From NCBI GenBank assembly GCA_934394595.1, contig CAKRRX010000141.1, positions 1 through 6,634 of the forward strand: a DNA stretch of 6,634 nt. The letters are read 5' to 3'. The notes below the pieces were generated by a model. That model was given only the letters and a program-made list of their open reading frames with translations. It made no database searches and was not told the origin of the DNA. Of the stretch, positions 4,232 to 6,634 are shown piece after piece. Positions within the stretch are counted from its first letter, which is position 1, and each line of letters opens with the position of its first letter. The stretch is from an uncultured Blautia sp. (lineage in GTDB: Bacteria > Bacillota > Clostridia > Lachnospirales > Lachnospiraceae). Position numbers and translations under genes: made by a program.

Positions 4232-6319
4232 TCAGACTCCCTCTGTGTCCACCAGATTCTTCATACTGTTCATACCGATCAACAAAGTAGAAGTATTGTG
4301 AAGCAATGCTGAAGTGGTAGGCTGTAAGATTCCAAGCACACCAAGGAGGATCAGCCCTGTGTTAAAGCTTACGATTGTTCTGTAATTGTTGTGGATCCGT
4401 TTCATAAGTGCATCGCTGATGTTTTTCAGGATCACAATCCCTTCCAGATTGTCTGCACCGATGGTGATGTCTGCAATCTCCCTTGCGATTTCAGCTCCTT
4501 CGCTGACAGCAATACCTGCGTCTGCTGCAGAAAGAGCAGGTGAATCATTGATTCCATCTCCAAGCATCACTACCTTGCGACCCTTTGCCTTTTCTTTTTC
4601 CACAAAGCTTGCCTTGTCCTCCGGCAGTACTTCGGAATAATATTCATCTACGCCAACCTTTGCTGCAACCGCTCTTGCTGTGCGGTCACTGTCCCCTGTC
4701 ATCATGACAACCTTGGTAAATCCGGCTTTCTTAAGTGCTTTTACCACTGCCGGTGCTTCCTCACGAAGAGGATCCTCGATGCAGATCACGGCTGCAAGGC
4801 TGTTTTCAATGGCAAGATACAGATGAGAATATTCATCTGGAATGTTCTCAAACACTTCCTCCATTCCTTCTGGAATCGAGCATTTTTCATCCTCAAATAC
4901 AAAATGGGCACTTCCGATCACGGTCTTTTTCCCTTCAATAGTGGTGGAAATACCATGCGCTACAATATATTCTACTTTGGAATGCATTTCCTCATGATCC
5001 AGTTTTTTCTTTTTGGCCGCATCTACCACTGCTTTTGCCATGGAATGAGGAAAATGTTCTTCCATGCAGGCTGCCATGCGAAGCAGCTCATCCGGGTTCT
5101 GTCCGTTAAAGGAGATGACCTTTGCCACAGTAGGCTGTGCCTTGGTGAGGGTTCCGGTTTTGTCAAATACGATGGTGTCTGCATCTGCAATAGCTTCCAG
5201 GAATTTGCCGCCTTTGACTGTAATCTTATACTCTCCGGCCTCACGGATTGCAGAAAGCACGGAAACAGGCATAGCCAGCTTCAATGCACAGGAGAAATCC
5301 ACCATCAGCACGGAAACAGCTTTTGTCACATTTCTGGTAAGAAGATAGGTCAGTGCAGTTCCTCCCAGGGTGTACGGAACCAGTCGGTCTGCCAGATGCT
5401 CTGCCTTACTTTCCAGTCCGGATTTCAGTTTCTCTGTGTCTTCGATCATTGCTGCGATTTTTTCATAGCGGCTGGAGCCACCCACAGCTTTTACTGTGAG
5501 GATTGCTTCCCCTTCTTCTACCACGGTACCGGCATAAACAGTATTTCCTTCCACTTTTCTCACTGGAACAGACTCACCTGTAAGAGAAGCCTGGTTTACC
5601 ATTGCCTCTCCCTGGGCGATCATACCGTCAAACGGAATCACATTGCCAATATGTACCACAACCTGATCTCCGGTCTGAATCTTATCAGCATCAACCAGCA
5701 CCTCTGTGCCTTCGCTGCGAAGCCATACTTTTCCTGTATTCAAAGACATAGTACGTGCCAGATCGTCAACAGATTTCTTGTGGGTCCACTCCTCAAGCAG
5801 CTCTCCGATTCCAAGCAGGAACATAACAGAACCAGCTGTGGAGAAATCACCTCTGAAAATGGAAACTCCAATGGCAGTGGCATCCAGAACCGGAACCTCG
5901 ATCTTGCGCTTCCACAGTGTCTTCACTCCCAGCCAGATATATTTTACAGACATTGCTGTAGTATAGATTGCAGACCAGGGATAAGGAAGAAGAAGCTTAC
6001 GCCCATAATGGAACAGGATCTTATCTACCAGCTTTTCTTTATAAGTCTCATTCAGTTCTCTTCCTGAATTTTCCAGCACCTGAGCCGGTACGTTCACACG
6101 TGTATATCCAAAAGCCTGAAGGGACTTCAGCAGTTCTTCTCTGGTACCAGTGTAGTAGATCAGCGCATCACAGGTACGGTTAAATACCTGCGCTTTCTTC
6201 ACTCCGGTAAGATTTTCCAGGTAATACTGAAGGGTATCCGCCTGGGTGTAATTCATATATTTCTGAAAAAGATGTACTCTGATACGTCCTTTTTTCTCAT
6301 GTTTAATTGTAAATTTCAA
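4232..6319 (-). CDS. Heavy-metal translocating P1B-type ATPase with HMA_2-like N-terminus
   Basis: This is a membrane metal pump that uses ATP through an aspartyl-phosphate intermediate. From a TTG start at 6317-6319 it has 695 residues; a GTG at 6328 would give 698. TTG is preferred because AGTAGGTGA (6325-6333) lies five bases upstream, and because the resulting N-terminus, KFTIKHEKKGRIRVHL, fits my memory of homologues. In the 698-residue numbering: residues 5-80 form a degenerate HMA-like domain without CXXC; membrane segments fall around 115-180 and 318-360; the actuator has LTGES (249-253); the phosphorylation site is DKTGTLT with D389; a variant HP motif, HFPHSMAKA, is at 425-432; GDGIND is at 590-595; and the C-terminal membrane pair includes HNTSTLLIGMNS (677-688). 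The membrane metal-site motif is DFSCALKLAMP (C347) instead of CPC, so the metal is uncertain. It follows a DUF6110-like gene and ends in a strong terminator. Confidence 0.93.
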   Translation of the reverse strand: MKFTIKHEKKGRIRVHLFQKYMNYTQADTLQYYLENLTGVKKAQVFNRTCDALIYYTGTREELLKSLQAFGYTRVNVPAQVLENSGRELNETYKEKLVDKILFHYGRKLLLPYPWSAIYTTAMSVKYIWLGVKTLWKRKIEVPVLDATAIGVSIFRGDFSTAGSVMFLLGIGELLEEWTHKKSVDDLARTMSLNTGKVWLRSEGTEVLVDADKIQTGDQVVVHIGNVIPFDGMIAQGEAMVNQASLTGESVPVRKVEGNTVYAGTVVEEGEAILTVKAVGGSSRYEKIAAMIEDTEKLKSGLESKAEHLADRLVPYTLGGTALTYLLTRNVTKAVSVLMVDFSCALKLAMPVSVLSAIREAGEYKITVKGGKFLEAIADADTIVFDKTGTLTKAQPTVAKVISFNGQNPDELLRMAACMEEHFPHSMAKAVVDAAKKKKLDHEEMHSKVEYIVAHGISTTIEGKKTVIGSAHFVFEDEKCSIPEGMEEVFENIPDEYSHLYLAIENSLAAVICIEDPLREEAPAVVKALKKAGFTKVVMMTGDSDRTARAVAAKVGVDEYYSEVLPEDKASFVEKEKAKGRKVVMLGDGINDSPALSAADAGIAVSEGAEIAREIADITIGADNLEGIVILKNISDALMKRIHNNYRTIVSFNTGLILLGVLGILQPTTSALLHNTSTLLIGMNSMKNLVDTEGV

Positions 6320-6324
6320 TGTGG

Positions 6325-6333
6325 TCACCTACT
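6325..6333 (-). promoter_or_regulatory. Ribosome binding site that favours the TTG start of the ATPase
   Basis: AGTAGGTGA on the minus strand matches AGGAGGTGA at eight of nine positions and lies five bases before the TTG at 6317-6319. The GTG at 6326-6328 is inside this sequence and has no comparable site upstream of it, so it is probably part of the ribosome binding site and not the start codon. Confidence 0.65.
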
Positions 6334-6346
6334 TTTCAAAGCAAGA

Positions 6347-6371
6347 GGACTGTCGCAAAATACGGCAGTCC
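6347..6371. terminator. Hairpin between the DUF6110-like gene and the ATPase gene
   Basis: GGACTGTCG (6347-6355) and CGGCAGTCC (6363-6371) form a 9-bp stem on the + strand (one G-T pair) with a 7-base loop. On the transcribed minus strand the stem has a single C-A mismatch. It is followed there by TCTTGCTTT, which is only moderately T-rich. It could be a leaky terminator after the upstream gene, an mRNA-stabilising hairpin before the ATPase, or a copy of a dispersed repeat. Confidence 0.45.
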
Positions 6372-6422
6372 CCACTATGTATCTGTTTCACAGTTACAAA
6401 TTACAGTATCCTTTTTCCCTTT

Positions 6423-6450
6423 ATGATACCAGCCATTTTGCCTGGTTTAA
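6423..6450 (-). promoter_or_regulatory. Possible weak promoter for the ATPase gene
   Basis: On the minus strand TTAAAC (6445-6450) is followed after 16 bases by TATCAT (6423-6428), one base off the -10 consensus but with a poor -35 box. It would give a leader of about 97 bases including the hairpin at 6347-6371. The 162-base gap between the upstream stop codon and the ATPase start leaves room for a separate promoter, but read-through from upstream is equally possible. Confidence 0.25.
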
Positions 6451-6481
6451 GAAACTGTTTTGCACAATATTCTTGAACAGA

Positions 6482-6634
6482 TCACTCGGCAGTTTCCTCT
6501 GTCTGAGTCTCTGCCTCTTTGAACTCTGTCTCACCCTCAGCTGCCTCATCCTCAAATGGCTCCTCAGCTGCTTTTCTGTCCTCGTTGATCTGCTGTGCAT
6601 CTGCATAGATATCACCTGCATTCTCCTGAACAGT
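6482..6634 (-). CDS. Acidic C-terminus of a small DUF6110-like protein (partial)
   Basis: The minus-strand frame is open from the right edge to the TGA at 6482-6484, giving 50 residues that begin TVQENAGDIYADAQQINEDR and continue into a tail made mostly of Glu, Asp, Ala and Thr. Codon use and composition look like a real protein. From memory, the QENxxDIYADAxQINEDR segment and acidic tail match the ends of DUF6110 proteins, small proteins of roughly 90 residues with one N-terminal membrane helix that often sit next to HMA_2-type metal ATPases in Lachnospiraceae. The start and any membrane segment lie outside the window. It is upstream of and codirectional with the ATPase, 162 bases away, so the two may share a job in metal handling. 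The reading frame is secure; the family name is less so. Confidence 0.65.
   Translation of the reverse strand, partial: TVQENAGDIYADAQQINEDRKAAEEPFEDEAAEGETEFKEAETQTEETAE

Noticed and set aside
4823..6067. A 414-codon open frame on the + strand
   Set aside because: It lies wholly antisense to the P-type ATPase, is full of Cys/His/Phe/Ser runs with no recognisable domain, and is explained by the codon bias of the opposite strand.
6421..6621. A 66-codon minus-strand frame rich in Arg and Gln
   Set aside because: It overlaps in another frame the acidic reading frame ending at 6482, which has coherent protein composition and family resemblance; the Arg/Gln-rich frame is its shifted shadow.
1..6634. 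CRISPR array, tRNA, rRNA or transposon remnants
   Set aside because: No spaced direct repeats, cloverleaf-like sequence, rRNA signature or transposase fragments were seen on either strand.

Overview
The window looks like chromosomal DNA from a gut Lachnospiraceae (Clostridia, a Blautia- or Dorea-like organism). I base this on the clostridial short-chain flavodoxin, the DUF3793 and DUF2325 small proteins, a Clostridia-type heavy-metal P-type ATPase with an HMA_2-like N-terminus, AGGAGG-type ribosome binding sites and moderate GC with AT-rich intergenic stretches. The genus is inference; nothing here fixes it. I see no rRNA, tRNA, CRISPR array, insertion sequence or phage gene.

Left part (1-2480): a partial AraC-family regulator enters from the left edge on the + strand. 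It converges on a minus-strand gene for a YihS/mannose-isomerase-type member of the N-acylglucosamine 2-epimerase (AGE) superfamily. The isomerase gene has its own promoter (TTGACC-N17-TATAAT), a leader of about 120 nt and a GGGGAT/ATCCCC dyad at the predicted transcription start. The catalytic residues of the family are present, but the two glutamines that contact the sulfonate in sulfoquinovose isomerase are not, so an unsulfonated aldose such as mannose is the more likely substrate.

Middle part (2487-4130): a minus-strand operon of three small genes, read in the order DUF2325 protein, DUF3793 protein, flavodoxin. It ends in an intrinsic terminator at about 2490-2532 and starts from a promoter with a perfect TTGACA -35 box at 4121-4126. 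The -10 element lies inside a palindrome of the form TTAG-N6-CTAA. A second copy lies just downstream of the start point and a third lies in the leader. This half-site geometry resembles operators of DtxR/IdeR-type metal-dependent repressors. Together with flavodoxin, the usual replacement for ferredoxin when iron is short, it suggests a metal-responsive operon.

Right part (4131-6634): a minus-strand P1B-type metal ATPase of about 695 residues, with its own strong terminator (4143-4177). It is preceded by the C-terminal 50 codons of a small acidic protein that resembles DUF6110 proteins. The ATPase has all the catalytic motifs (TGES, DKTGT, GDGIND) but carries Phe-Ser-Cys where copper and zinc pumps have Cys-Pro-Cys, and its N-terminal domain lacks CXXC.

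The most interesting reading is that 2550-6634 forms a metal/redox homeostasis locus: a small membrane-associated acidic protein, an exporter of uncertain metal specificity, and a repressor-controlled operon of two poorly characterised proteins plus flavodoxin. The functional link between the two transcription units is inference from proximity.
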